This document shows, piece after piece, positions 23,142 through 34,277 of a stretch of 64,000 bases of DNA (its first letter is position 1; each line of letters begins with the position of its first letter). Made by a program: the position numbers and the translations under genes. Below the pieces are notes generated by a model. That model saw only the letters and a program-made list of their open reading frames with translations, was not told the origin of the DNA and made no database searches. Source of the stretch: Corynespora cassiicola (lineage: Eukaryota; Ascomycota; Dothideomycetes; Pleosporales; Corynesporascaceae); NCBI GenBank assembly GCA_022059125.1, contig JAEUWY010000008.1:2294001-2358000 (forward strand). Direction: 5' to 3'.

Positions 23142-23855
23142 TTATTCTGGAAACACTGTGGTCGAGATTTGCTTCCCTGAAGCGTCATATCGGAGCGGTA
23201 TAACGCCAGTCATACCGTCAATATCACGTGGTTCGTAGTCCATTCCCATCGCTCCTGCAATCATAACATCTTTGCCAAATGATTTCTCCAGCCAATGCGC
23301 AAACATATCCATTCCAGCCACTGCTCCACCACCTGTCCAGATGTTTCCATCGATGACCCACTTCTTGTTCTTTGCCCACTTCACTTTCGGATATTGCTTT
23401 TTGACCCATGCGTATTCAAGGTTGTTGACCGTTGCATTCTTTCCATCCAGAATGCCCGTAGAAGCGAGAGCCGATGCACCAGTGCAGGTAGTGAAGATGG
23501 TCTTGCCAGCAGCATGATGCCGCTTGATAAAGTCGACATACTTCGGTGGAAACTCAAATGCTTCGGGTATAGGTCCGCCAATTAAGAGGAAGTCAATCTC
23601 TGGAGGATTATCGACAGTATCCGTGGGAACAAGTTGAAAGTTGCTGGTTAGCAACCTCACTGGCTCAAGCTTCTCGCCAATGTGGTGAAAGATGAAATTC
23701 GGGGCCTTGTCCACTGTCTCCTTGGAAACGCCACCATGACCATAAGCATACTTGGCGATAGTAGTTCCGGCCGAATTGATAAGATCAAAAGGACCAACTA
23801 CGTCCATGGCCTGGTACTCGTATACTAATGCCCCAAAATGAATGTTCTGTGTCAT
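23142..23855 (-). CDS. DJ-1/PfpI family protein
   Basis: A single-exon frame of 237 aa from an ATG. The fold is recognised by YEYQAMDVVGPFD near the N-terminus (18-24), the central IDFLLIGGP strand (about 88-95), the nucleophile elbow FTTCTGASAL with Cys124, and IWTGGGAVAGMDM further on. This order matches the ThiJ/DJ-1/PfpI superfamily, and the DVVGPFD and TGGGxxAGMDM blocks point to the isocyanide-hydratase-like or AraC-N-terminal-like branch. The length is normal for the family. The role may be hydration of isocyanides, glyoxalase-type detoxification or stress protection, and the sequence alone does not decide. No signal peptide. It stands alone, upstream of the transposon. Confidence 0.85.
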   Translation of the reverse strand: MTQNIHFGALVYEYQAMDVVGPFDLINSAGTTIAKYAYGHGGVSKETVDKAPNFIFHHIGEKLEPVRLLTSNFQLVPTDTVDNPPEIDFLLIGGPIPEAFEFPPKYVDFIKRHHAAGKTIFTTCTGASALASTGILDGKNATVNNLEYAWVKKQYPKVKWAKNKKWVIDGNIWTGGGAVAGMDMFAHWLEKSFGKDVMIAGAMGMDYEPRDIDGMTGVIPLRYDASGKQISTTVFPE

Positions 23856-24556
23856 TTTGCCGTTTCGATTTGCGTTCGATCTGGCAAATGGTAATCGAAA
23901 TGAATAATATATGTCTCTGTCAACGAAACAAGACTAAAAATCTTTATATCGAGTGTTTTGATGAGAATTCCTATCATGATATATACTTTAATTCCCGCCG
24001 TTGTATGCGGCGGAACGGATAATAAGCTACAACTATCCGGCGATGCTTAGAAATACATACGCATCTATCAACAACGAAGAACACGTATACATGCAAGTAA
24101 AGCTTTGATTACGTTTTGGTATCTCTCATTTCAGTTGGCTCATTGGTTACAGCCCCGGAATTGTATCTCGTGTTACAATCTTGTCATTCATACTCACTTG
24201 TCAGCCGCCAAAGCTCCACCTGTTAAGCCTTCTGATTGTAAACATACACTTCACTAGGTATCTTCTAGAGATCTTCACTTTAAAACGTTATGAATGAGCA
24301 TCATATGCATGTCGAAGGGAAAAACTATGTCCCTAGAGCGAAATACATGTAAAGCTAGCGATGATAAAACGTCATAGTATAGCTGAACACGACTTCCGAG
24401 GCAGATGAAATTTGTAATACGCTGCTCATAAGCCCTCGGTGCGTTTGATTAATCAGAACAGGGGAGAATAAAGAGCTGACGCGATCACGGCACGGGTCCT
24501 GGGGTATGTCCGTTCCGACATTCCAAACTAGAGTACCACGTTCATAACAAAAGCAA
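23856..24556. other. Intergenic stretch left of the transposon
   Basis: The promoter side of the DJ-1-like gene. No coding region is recognised up to the TA target site at 24,557-24,558. Confidence 0.4.
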
Positions 24557-24558
24557 TA

Positions 24559-24615
24559 ACGTAAACCACAAGCGAGCGGATCACACAAGCGAGCGGATCA
24601 GCCCCCTGACTACCC
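24559..24615 (+). repeat. Left terminal inverted repeat of the pogo-type element
   Basis: It begins ACGTAAACCACAAGCGAGCG and is identical over 57 nt to the reverse complement of 26,353-26,409. Inside it, the 16-mer ACAAGCGAGCGGATCA occurs twice in tandem with one base between, a possible double transposase-binding site. Confidence 0.95.
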
Positions 24616-24639
24616 TAACGCGTGCCACCTACACCTACA

Positions 24640-26277
24640 ATGTCTCTACCAAAAGCCCCTTAATTATTAAATAATGAGAGATCTATTATTCTCGCCTTCT
24701 TAGCTATTAAAAATAATTTAATTAAAAGCGTGCGACGCGCTGCTAATACTTATAAAGTTCTATTTACTACACTGTATAATCGACGCGCTGGACGACCTGC
24801 GCGACGTGATTGCCAGCCCAACTTAAAGCGGCTGACTAAGCTTGAAGAGGAGGTGATTGTTACTTATATCCTTGAGCTAGATTCGCGAGGATTTGCATCT
24901 ATACTGAGTGCTGTACGCGATATGGCTGATTAATTACTTACTGCGCGAGAGGCGGGCCACGTTGGTATTAACTGGCCTAACAACTTTGTTAAGCGTCAGC
25001 CAGACCTCCGAGTTCGATTGACCCGCCAGCAGGATCGCCAGCGGGTCCTGTGTGAGGATCCTGAGGTTATCAGCCCTTGGTTTGAGCTGCTGCATCGTAC
25101 GAAGGAGAAATACGGCATTCCTGATGAAGACATGTACAACTTTGACGAAACAGGCTTTATGCTAGGCCGGATATCAGCTCGATCAGTCGTTACAGTATCA
25201 GAGAGACGGAATTAACTAAAGGGCATCCAGCTAGGCAATCGGGAGTGGGCTACAGTGATTCAGGGGATTAACGCGTGCGGCTGGGTAATTTCTTCTTTTA
25301 TTATCTTCGCGGGCAAGTACTACCTCTTTAGATGGTTCGAGGGCGACGATATCCCATCTAGCTGGTGTATCGCACTTAGCGAGACAGGCTGGACGACAAA
25401 TAAGCTGGGGGTACATTGGTTGGAGCATTTTAACGCCTATACGCAGAGTCGTACAACGGGGGCCTACCGACTTCTTATTATTGACGGCCATGAGAGCTAT
25501 AACTCTCTTGCCTTCCAGGACCTCTGTAAAGAGAGCAAGATTATCACTCTCTGCATGCCCCCGCATTCGTCACATCTCCTCCAGCCCCTTGATGTGGGGT
25601 GCTTCTCGCCTTTAAAGCGGGCGTACGGTGATGAGATCTCTGGCTTGGCACGCAATTATATCAACTATATTGACAAAACTACCTTCCTGCCGGCCTTCAG
25701 GAGGGCCTTTGAACGATTCTTTACAGAGGCCAACATACGCGCGAGCTTCTGAGGGGCAGGAGTAGTCTCGTACGACCCAGAGGCAGTGCTGTTAAAGCTT
25801 AACGTGAAGCTACGCACGCCCACGCCAGCCCTCTCTAAAGCTACCTAGTGGGAAGCCAGAACACTAAGTAACGCGTACGAGCTGGAGGCTTAATTAACGT
25901 TGATCCGCAACAGAGTAAAGAGGCATAAAAGTTTATCACCTGCTTCTGTTATTAAAGCTATTAATTAGCTTGAAAAAGGGGCTGCAGCAATACTCTATAC
26001 AGCTGCATTGCTTAAGGGCCGAAACAAGGACCTTAAGAAGGCTAATAAGGCCGCCACGCAGCGTACAAGGCGAAAAAGAAAGCGGATCTAGCGTGAAGGG
26101 ACCTTAACAAAGGCTGAAGGGGCTGAGATTATCGCTTAAAAGGACGTTAAGAAGCAATTGAACGAGGAGAAGCGTAAGGAGGTGGCTTGTCTTAGTGGCA
26201 GCCGGCAGTTAAAAGCGCGCTGCACGCGCTGCAGAGAGTAAGGACACAACTCTCGTACATGCCAAAAGGCAGTATAG
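24640..26277 (+). pseudogene. Fot1/pogo transposase, broken by stop codons
   Basis: One frame of 545 codons without any indel runs from ATG 24,640. It is cut by stops at 24,661, 24,931, 25,213, 25,750, 25,846, 25,891, 25,966, 26,089, 26,137 and 26,239, and ends at TAG 26,275. The interrupting stops are TAA or TAG, as expected from CAA/CAG, plus one TGA, as expected from CGA. Domains in order: a helix-turn-helix of psq type (near RRAANTYKV..TTLYNR), a CENP-B/Tc5-type second helix-turn-helix (near RLTKLEEEVI), and a DDE_1 core with NFDETGF, LLIIDGHESYN and LQPLDVGCF supplying the three acidic residues. The C-terminal part is basic and ends in a C-x2-C-x4-H-x4-C-like knuckle. A working enzyme would cut and paste the element; this copy cannot make one. 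Confidence 0.92.
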
Positions 26278-26352
26278 CTACTCTAGATTCTCTCTATATT
26301 AAGTTATTACAGTGTTTTTCTGAAGTGGTTAAGTAGGTGGTTGCGCGCATCG

Positions 26353-26409
26353 GGGTAGTCAGGGGGCTGATCCGCTCGCTTGTGTGATCCGCTCGCTTGT
26401 GGTTTACGT
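26353..26409 (-). repeat. Right terminal inverted repeat of the pogo-type element
   Basis: A perfect inverted copy of 24,559-24,615, including the duplicated 16-mer. Confidence 0.95.
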
Positions 26410-26411
26410 TA

Positions 26412-27269
26412 CCCAAACATCTGATACACATCATTTTTGCAGAAATCCAAACCCCCAACACCGCAATTTTAGACGCATCGGCTGATCTTGTCTACGACAA
26501 CCTTACCATACCATACAACAATGCCATAAGAACTTTTCTGAATGGGCAGGCTATCATCCAGAAATTTCATATTCGAAATTGTAGTCTTGTAAATGAAAAA
26601 GCGTTTGGCATTGCTGCTATCCTGCATGATGTGAGCTTAGAAGAACTGTGAATAGCGTTCAAGCAGCAATTTGAGTATCATTAATACATTAATCGGATCC
26701 AGGATTCAAAACTCCCATCTCGCGAGAAAAGTGTTTAAAGAGATAAAGCAAATGTGAGCGAGTAGAGCAGAACTGCGCTAATGAAGCAGCTACTTATAGT
26801 AACCACAGCCCGCTCATTTTTTCAGCGCAAAGGAGGGAGATTGTAGAATGAACATGATTAGCGTATTGTTTAGGATGTGATAGCATTGCATACTACTCCA
26901 AGTATAATTTAATCCAAAGACTTGGAAGTGATGCTAGTCGCAGCGACTATTCTAAGCCAGTTTGGGGCCCAATCGCAACCAGAAAGCAGGTCGGGGATTT
27001 GATCAATGTCGCTGAGGCTGAGTGGGAATGCGTCATGACCGAGTTCCCACGTTCTGAATGTGTCGAGTTTATTATATAAAGCTTAGGATGTGGGGCCTTG
27101 CGGAAATAATCTAGCAACTGCTTATCACAACCCTATGGGTGGCTGGGGGCGAACTTCTATAGCTTTTTAGATAGAAAAAAATAAAATATAATGCTTTAAA
27201 GTTATTGCAGGGTCACGTTTTAACTATCTGTGTTAATAATCTAACCATGCTGTGTAAGATTGAATTCTC
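26412..27269. other. Intergenic stretch right of the transposon
   Basis: A 73-codon open stretch (26,433-26,651) preceded by TTTTTGCAG could be an old exon, but no family is recognised and nothing matches it left of the transposon. The rest holds nothing I can name, apart from a short AT-rich tract near 27,160-27,230. Confidence 0.35.
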
Positions 27270-28037
27270 TTATTCCAGCATCCCGCCATCGACTCTATAA
27301 ATAGATCCCGTGACATACGAGCTTCCGTCTCCTAGCAACCATATAATAGCCTCCGCAATCTCATCCGGCTCCCCCTCTCTCGCTAAACTCACAGGCGGCA
27401 CGGGCAAAAACCCCTTCCCCTTCTCCATATCCCTCACCATGGGGGTATTCGTCTGCCCCGGAGCGACACAATTAACCCTAATGCGCATTTTGCCGGCCTC
27501 TTTGGACGCAGCCTTGGTCAACCCATGCGCAGCATGCTTAGACGCGACATAGGCAGCATCAAACGGGAACCCAATCAGCCCAGACACAGACCCCACGTTC
27601 ACAATCGCACCGCCCGCCTCCGGAAACACGCCAGGCTTCAGCTGCGCACGCAAACACTTGAACAGCCCCGTGGAATTTATCGCCATGACCTCGTCAAAGT
27701 CCTCGTCCGAGATCTCATGGAACGGCAGCGGCGCCCACAGCGGATGGAAGCCCGCGACGTTTGCGCAGCCGTCCAGCGGCCGCCCAAAGTGCTCCACCGT
27801 CTTCGCGATCCAGGCGTTCACGTCGGCGGTGCTGCGGATGTCGAGGGCGGTCGAGAGCACATTTTCGGGGGCCGTGATGGCGATGAGCGAGGCGTAGGTT
27901 TCGGCGAGCTTTTCGGCGTTGTAGTCTGCGATGGAGAGGAGGGCGCCGCGGGCGGCGAGGAGGCGGGCGGTGCTGAGGCCGATGCCGGATGCGGCACCCG
28001 TGACGGTGATGAGTTTGTTGGAGAAGGGGGAGGACAT
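27270..28037 (-). CDS. Short-chain dehydrogenase/reductase (SDR)
   Basis: A single exon of 255 aa. The ATG at 28,037 (MSSPFS) is chosen because the open frame above it has no ATG and the glycine-rich loop should begin near residue 13. Seen: TGAASGIG (13-20), the cofactor loop; Asp38 at the end of strand 2, which favours NAD(H); NVAG (93-96, for NNAG); and the catalytic set Ser150, Tyr163 and Lys167 in YVASK. VNCVAPGQTNTPM and YVTGSIYRVDGG are standard C-terminal SDR blocks. This is the classical SDR length and order, so an intact cytosolic oxidoreductase is likely. The substrate is unknown. It stands alone on its strand beside the mannosidase gene, with 704 bp between divergent starts. Confidence 0.9.
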   Translation of the reverse strand: MSSPFSNKLITVTGAASGIGLSTARLLAARGALLSIADYNAEKLAETYASLIAITAPENVLSTALDIRSTADVNAWIAKTVEHFGRPLDGCANVAGFHPLWAPLPFHEISDEDFDEVMAINSTGLFKCLRAQLKPGVFPEAGGAIVNVGSVSGLIGFPFDAAYVASKHAAHGLTKAASKEAGKMRIRVNCVAPGQTNTPMVRDMEKGKGFLPVPPVSLAREGEPDEIAEAIIWLLGDGSSYVTGSIYRVDGGMLE

Positions 28038-28741
28038 GGTGGGGAGGGTTTGGTGGTGGAGGGGCACGATTGCAATTGAGGGACAGGGACAGAACGGAGA
28101 AAAAAAAAGGAGTGGAGGATTGCGGGTAGGATAGTTCAAATACGCGATTCTTGTGGATTCATGATTGATCTAGATGCTAGAGCTTTTTGTTAGAGCTTTG
28201 CGTGGAGCTGGCACCGGGCGGTTACGATTTTCCGCTCTTGGACCTTCCGCTAGGGGATGTATGTGCCGATTGCGAGGCTTGGAACCAGTCCTTTATCTAG
28301 GTTGGTATATCGTTAGCCGACCCTCGCCCGGTACTATCGCGATGATGGCCCTGTGAGGGGCGTGGGATGGTAGCCCTATGGGGCGGCTGGCGGCTTGCGG
28401 GGCGGGTGGAGAACGGGCAGTAACGCCGAAGATCGGCCTTGCGCATATCTCAGCATGCTCTATGGCGGGGCCATAGCTCCTGCGCGGGATGTTGGGCGCA
28501 GTGCGACGCGACTGACGACGGAATGCGTGTCGTTGTTGTTGTTGCAGAGATGAGCTGATGAGGGTTGGGATGGAAGCGTCCGAGTCCGCCCACGGGCCGA
28601 CATGGAGCTTGGGCGGGCCGGCCAAGGTGCGGGGAAGCTGGAGCTCCCTGGAGGCTGGGGCGACCTCATGCAAGGTACATCCGCATCATCGCGCAGCTCC
28701 TTGACCGTCCCTCCTCATCCACAGCATTACTCACTCCGAAA
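28038..28741. promoter_or_regulatory. Divergent promoter region, SDR / alpha-mannosidase
   Basis: About 700 GC-rich bases between two divergent start codons. Many chance open frames occur but none resembles a protein. No clear regulatory motif was picked out. Confidence 0.4.
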
Positions 28742-31700
28742 ATGGGCGGAGAATCCAACCGCATCATGCCTGTCTCTACAGACTACCCCAGACACGCCGA
28801 GGGTCCCGTCGGCAAGCAGATCCACCGCATCTACCAGGACCGCCTACGTCAGTTTGTAGACGGAGGCCAATATCGCGAGCAAGGGCTGTTGGCGTAGGCT
28901 TCACCTTTCCATCTTGCCATCTCATTACATCTTCCATCCTGCTCGACGATTCCCGAGCTCCTCTGGTCCCGTGACTTACTCGTGATAGCAAGCTCCACGA
29001 AGGCCGAGCTTCCGGCTCCGACCACATCAAGCTCTCCGTCTACTCCCCGCCCAACCTCAGTCGTCCATCGTTCAAAGAAGCCACCTCCCACGAGTTCAAA
29101 CCAACCAAAGTCGGCGAATGGTTCGGTCCGAGTTGGTCAACGCATTGGTTTAAGGTGCAGCTTACAGTGCCCAAAGACCTGCGGGACAAGGAACACTTGG
29201 AATTTGTCTGGGATGCGAACAACGAGGGCTTGATATTCACAGAGAAGGGGGATACCGTCCATGGTCTCACAGGAGGAGGCGAGCGAAATGAGTGGATCTT
29301 GCCCAAGTCGTTTCGCGATGGCAAGGAGCACACCTTTTACGTCGAGATGGCCTGCAACAAGATGTTCGGAAACTCGCCTGGTGGCGATTCGATCCAGCCA
29401 CCCGACCCGAACAAATACTACCAGCTGCACACATGCGAGATCGTGGCCGTGAACCTCGAGGCCAGGGCGTTGTACTTTGACTTTTGGGAGATTGGAGATG
29501 CCGCCCGCGAGTTCCCCGGCGAGTCATGGCAGGCCCACCACGCTCAACAGATTGCGAACCGCATCATCGACGCTTTCATTGCTGGCCATGGAAGCAAGGA
29601 GAGCATCATCGAGGGCCGCAAGATTGCACGCGAATACCTCGGCAATGTTGATTCGCACAAGGTTTATGATGGCGACGACGAGGCTCTCATCACTGGGATT
29701 GGATACTGCCACATCGATACCTGCTGGCTATGGCCTTTTGCCGAGACCAAGCGCAAGGTCGCAAGGTCGTGGTCGAACCAGTGCGATTTGATCGATCGAT
29801 ACCCCGAGCTCCGCTTCTGCTGCTCCCAGGCTCAGCAGTACAAGTGGCTGGAGCAATACTACCCATCTACCTTTGACCGCGTTAAGAAGAAGGTCAAGGA
29901 GGGCACCTTCCAGCCGATTGGAGGTAGCTGGGTGGAACACGATACAAACCTTCCGGGCGGCGAATCACTGATCAGGCAATTCTTGTACGGACAGCGCTAC
30001 TTTGAGAGCAGATTCGGCCAGCGGTGTCGCACATTCTGGCTGCCCGATACTTTTGGTTACTCTACACAGCTCCCTCAAGTGTGCCGACTCGCTGGCATGA
30101 CCAGATTTTTGACGCAAAAGTTGAGCTGGAACAACATCAACAATTTCCCTCACACAACCTTCAACTGGGTTGCCCTCGACAACAGCCAGGTCATTTGTCA
30201 TATGCCGCCCTCCGAGACGTATACTGCAGAAGCAAACTTTGGCGACGTGAAGCGGAGCGTTTCTCAGCACAAGTCGCTCGACCAAGACCACAGCTCGCTG
30301 CTTGTCTTTGGAAAGGGAGACGGTGGAGGTGGTCCAACCTACCAGCACATCGAGAAGCTCAGGCGATGCCGCGGTATCAGCGACAAGGTCGGCCTTTTGC
30401 CTCGGATTAAGCTGGGTGATTCAGCCGACGACTTTTTTGACAGACTCGAGAAGAAGGTCGAACAAGGAACCGAGTTGGTCACATGGTACGGCGAGCTGTA
30501 CTTTGAACTCCACCGAGGAACGTACACGACGCAAGCGAACAACAAGCGCAACAATCGGAAGGCAGAGATTATGTTGCGCGACATCGAGTACCTCGCGACC
30601 CTAGCAACTATCAAGGACAGCTTCGGCAAGAAGAGCTCTTACAAGTACCCCAAGAAGGAGATTGATGGTATGTGGGAGGACGTTCTGCTATGCCAGTTCC
30701 ATGACTGTCTCCCCGGAAGCTCCATCGAGATGTGCTACGACGACTCGGATGAGATATACGAGAAAGTCTTCACCACGGGCGAGAAGCTACTCTCAAACGC
30801 ACTAGCTGAGCTCGGCTTTGATAATGACTTGAAGGCTGATAGCAAGCTTGCTGCCATCAACACTCTTCCATGGGACCGAACCGAGCTGGTGAAGCTCCCC
30901 AGTGTCAACGGACTTCCTTCATATGGCCTTGCCAATGGAAGTGCTTTGAGCACCATGGATGTCCGGCCGCTTGCATCGCCGTATTCCGCAAGTGTCGCTT
31001 CTATCAAGGAGATCCGCCCCAACGTGTTCCAGCTCAGCAACGCACAGTACACTGTGGAAGTCACCAACGGCGCCATCACATCTCTCTACGACACTAAGCA
31101 TGACCGTGAGATTGTCCCCAAGGGCCAAAAGGCAGCTCAACTCGTCATCTTTGATGACAAGCCGCTGTACTGGCAAGCATGGGACGTGGAGGTCTACCAC
31201 TTGAACTCTAGACAGGAATTGGAGCCGCAAAAGGTGTCCATTTCCGAGGATAGCATCCACCGCGTTTCACTCGAAATCGAGACCAAGATATCCGACAAGT
31301 CGTGGGCCAAGACCACCATCTCGCTACCCGCCGTCGTGAACAACGCTCCCTCGGCTGTCGAAATTGATGCTGAGATTGAATGGCACGAGACGATGAAATT
31401 CCTCAAGGTTGAATTCCCTGTCGACATCGTCAACACGGAAGCCAGCTACGAGACGCAATTCGGCATCGTGCGCCGCCCCACACACTACAACACAAACTGG
31501 GACATGGCCAAGTTTGAAGTCTGCGTCCACAAGTGGGCCGACCTGTCGGAAGCTACGTATGGCGTTTCCATTCTCAACGACTCCAAGTATGGATTCGCTG
31601 TTGCAGGCAACCTCATGCGCCTCTCGCTCCTCCGCGCACCCAAGGCACCAGACGCGCACGCGGATATGGGCAAGCATCACACACGCTATGCCATCTTCCC

Positions 31701-32148
31701 ACACGAGGGCCCGCTTACCGTCAGCACTGTGCGCAAAGCCTTCGAGTTCAACAACCCACTCAAGATTGTGGGGCACAAGTCAGGCCCCCACCCTTCGCTG
31801 CTCAATTCCTTCCGCCTCGTCGGATACCCCGCGCGCAACCTGATCATAGATACGATCAAGCGCGGTGAGGACGATGAGGATGTTTCGCGCGGGGAGCTGC
31901 CGGTGAAGAAGGGCAAGTCGGTCATCTTGCGCATTTACGATTCCATGGGCGGGAAGGGCAGGGGTGTGTTGCTTTGGGGAGACTTGAAGGTCAAGAATGT
32001 GCTCAGGGTCAATGCACTCGAGGACGAGGTGCAGGATTTAAGCGGGGAGATGACGGTGGTGGAGGGTGAGGATGGGAAGAAGGGGAGGGGGGTTTGGGTT
32101 AGTGTCAAGGCCTTTGAGATTGTGACGATCAAGTTGGTTTTGGAGTAG
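28742..32148 (+). CDS. ams1: GH38 alpha-mannosidase (Ams1-like)
   Basis: The model is join(28742..28893,28989..32148), 1,103 aa. The 95-nt intron (GTAGGC..GATAG, with a GTGAC-type branch) joins QGLLA to KLHEGR. Family blocks in order: FGPSWSTHWFKV and VWDANNEG in the N-terminal sandwich domain; GYCHIDTCWLWPF (His292, Asp294), a zinc-binding motif of the GH38 catalytic domain; WLPDTFGYS with the likely nucleophile Asp404; then ELYFELHRGTYTTQAN of the mid region and the long C-terminal beta domain. Length and order fit the cytosolic/vacuolar Ams1 class, which trims alpha-mannose from free oligosaccharides. No signal peptide, as expected for Ams1, which reaches the vacuole by a non-classical route in yeast. 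Near a sugar-use block but not necessarily part of it. Confidence 0.93.
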
Positions 32149-34277
32149 GAGAAGGAGAGTAGGCTAGGGGGAGAAAATGTATCAAAGATGGGTTATGAGA
32201 ATGTTTTATGTGGCGTGGTTTTTGGTAGCATGGAGGTGTAATGATGATGATGGGTATCACCTTGAGTTTGCTTGAGCGTGCGCATGCTGAGTCCTCGCTT
32301 TTCCCTTCGCCATCAGTAACATCAACGTAGTCTGTATCAATTTGTGGTTTTTACGAGACATCATGGACGCCTAATAGTTCCCAATCTTTGACTGGACACC
32401 AGACGCATAGTGGACAGCATCTTGGGTTTCCGTCTACGCCAACTCACACATGTTTTCCTTTGGTTCGACATGCTTTTTGATGACGCGGTTTCCCGACTGC
32501 GTTGACACATAGCCAGCTACATGAATATCTGTTTACTCTCTGCAGACATATAATTTAGTTCGGCATTTTTCAATATGGTGTCCGGTTTCGATTTTGTGCT
32601 TCTGCTCGCCCGCACGCATCGTGCAATTTTGGACTGCTCGCAACTGGCGACTATTTCTCGTAGAAAAGCAAATTCTATATCTGAACTGCTGGAAATTGAT
32701 AATCCAAGCTGTTGTTTTAGTACACTGCTTCCACATATAGCACATTCGAACAGCTTTTCGCTAACACCCATAATTCACACATTACGATGATTTTTTCAAG
32801 GTCGGCTGCAAATCTATGACATGTGCCGGTTGTCTAATGGCTGTCTATTTGTCCACACATTTGACATTGGTTAAACAGATTTTTGAGAGTTTTCTGCGGG
32901 CGCATATTGCTATGTAAAATGCAATTCTCCTCTCATGTCATAACCTGGTGGACATGCAAATCTCGCGGCGTGTTTTGGCGTCTTGGTTCTTGTAAAAAAT
33001 GCCACCGTTGTATATGTATTTTGTACTGTTAGCTGCTGGTCGCCATAATGAACTTGTGTATTCGTTTTCTTTTGTCTTCCATACTGCAGGACATGGGGGT
33101 CTTCTCATTTCTTTGAGCTCCCGCTTCAGCTGGAACATTCTGTACGACTACCACTCTTATATTATGAGTATTGAACTGTCAATCATGAGCTTTTACGAAA
33201 TTCATTTTGAGACATAGTGCGCTGTACATGTAATCGATAAATCGTCTATTTCATTGGAGCTGAGATTCAGGCTGGTCATTTCTTTGCTCGGGTCAAAATA
33301 AGAGATATATGTAGGTCTTTTCTAGAATTTCAGCTGCCAAGACATTATTGGTACGACGAGTCGTTTTCGAAGTTCCAGTTTCAGCAGGACATAAGCATCT
33401 TGAATTCCATTCTAGGCTCGGAGTCTAGTGTTGAGAACAAAAGAATTTATCATGTTTCTAATTCAGATCCGAATTGAGCAGTCGGATTATAGTGATGTTC
33501 GAAATCTCCCTCAGAAGAAGTGTTGCAAGAGAAATTGACTAATTGTGTCGCCCTGTTTGGCACCAGACGTCCTGCGTGCAGAGACATATACTGTTTGTCG
33601 CGTGCTTTTCTTTGGTTTTTACTTCTTAAAGAGCAACAAACTTCGTCCGCTGCATTTAGGGGAAAATGAGCAAGAAAAATATTTACAAGGGTTGACTCAT
33701 TGAATCTTGATACAAAAATACAGTGCTTTTCAGGTGGTTGATAAGGAAAGTAAAATCCGCCAGCGATGTTCTGATTTTGTAGTACTTATGATATCGTTTT
33801 CTAGGCATGTGGTAGACGATATATTGTGGAGCGAATCTCATGTGCATGTGCCAAAATTGTGTCTTCGGGGCATGGGACGCCCTTTTCTGGATTGGATTTG
33901 TGGCCTTCAGCTGTGGCGTGCTTCCTCCCTCGAGAGGACAGTATAAGAAAATGTGAAGGCATATGTGCAATAGGCTAGGAAGTTTCAGTGTAGGCGCGTC
34001 AGTAGAGATGCAAGTATGAAGATAGGGAAAGATCCTGAATAAAGTTCATCGTTGGCTCAAAGATCGTGTTGAGAGCCCAGTGATGCCTTGATGATCCATG
34101 CTCAGGTGATGCGCAGATTAGATCATTCAGTTCGTATATGTCAGCAAATGGCCTATTTTGGCCGTTCGTCATTAGATTCACGCGGTGTAGAGAGCTGCAA
34201 AGACAGTTCTGTCATAGAAAAATGACAGTTTGGAATTTATGTGAATCGTATTGTATCATGTTCGTGGGTCTATCTTT
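32149..34277. other. Gene-free stretch of about 2.1 kb
   Basis: After the mannosidase 3' UTR the sequence is moderately AT-rich, with only short frames and no domain or repeat that I can recognise. It is a long gap by the standard of this gene-rich part and could hold a non-coding RNA or an old, unrecognisable insertion. Confidence 0.4.

Larger units (their letters stand above)
24559..26409 (+). mobile_element. Complete but inactive Fot1/pogo-type DNA transposon (1,851 bp)
   Basis: The ends are perfect 57-bp inverted repeats, flanked on both sides by the dinucleotide TA (24,557-24,558 and 26,410-26,411), the target duplication expected of Tc1/mariner/pogo elements. One transposase frame fills the inside. 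The length matches Fot1 and similar fungal elements. All in-frame stops fit C-to-T changes, so the element was probably silenced by RIP, though much more lightly than the block at 49-64 kb. Confidence 0.93.

Noticed and set aside
26397..26651. Frame starting inside the right end of the pogo element
   Set aside because: It begins at a non-ATG codon within the transposon end; only a weak case for an old exon remains.
27525..28079. 184-codon frame opposite the SDR gene
   Set aside because: Antisense shadow of a conserved enzyme frame; composition is Gly/Glu/Arg-rich as expected from codon bias.
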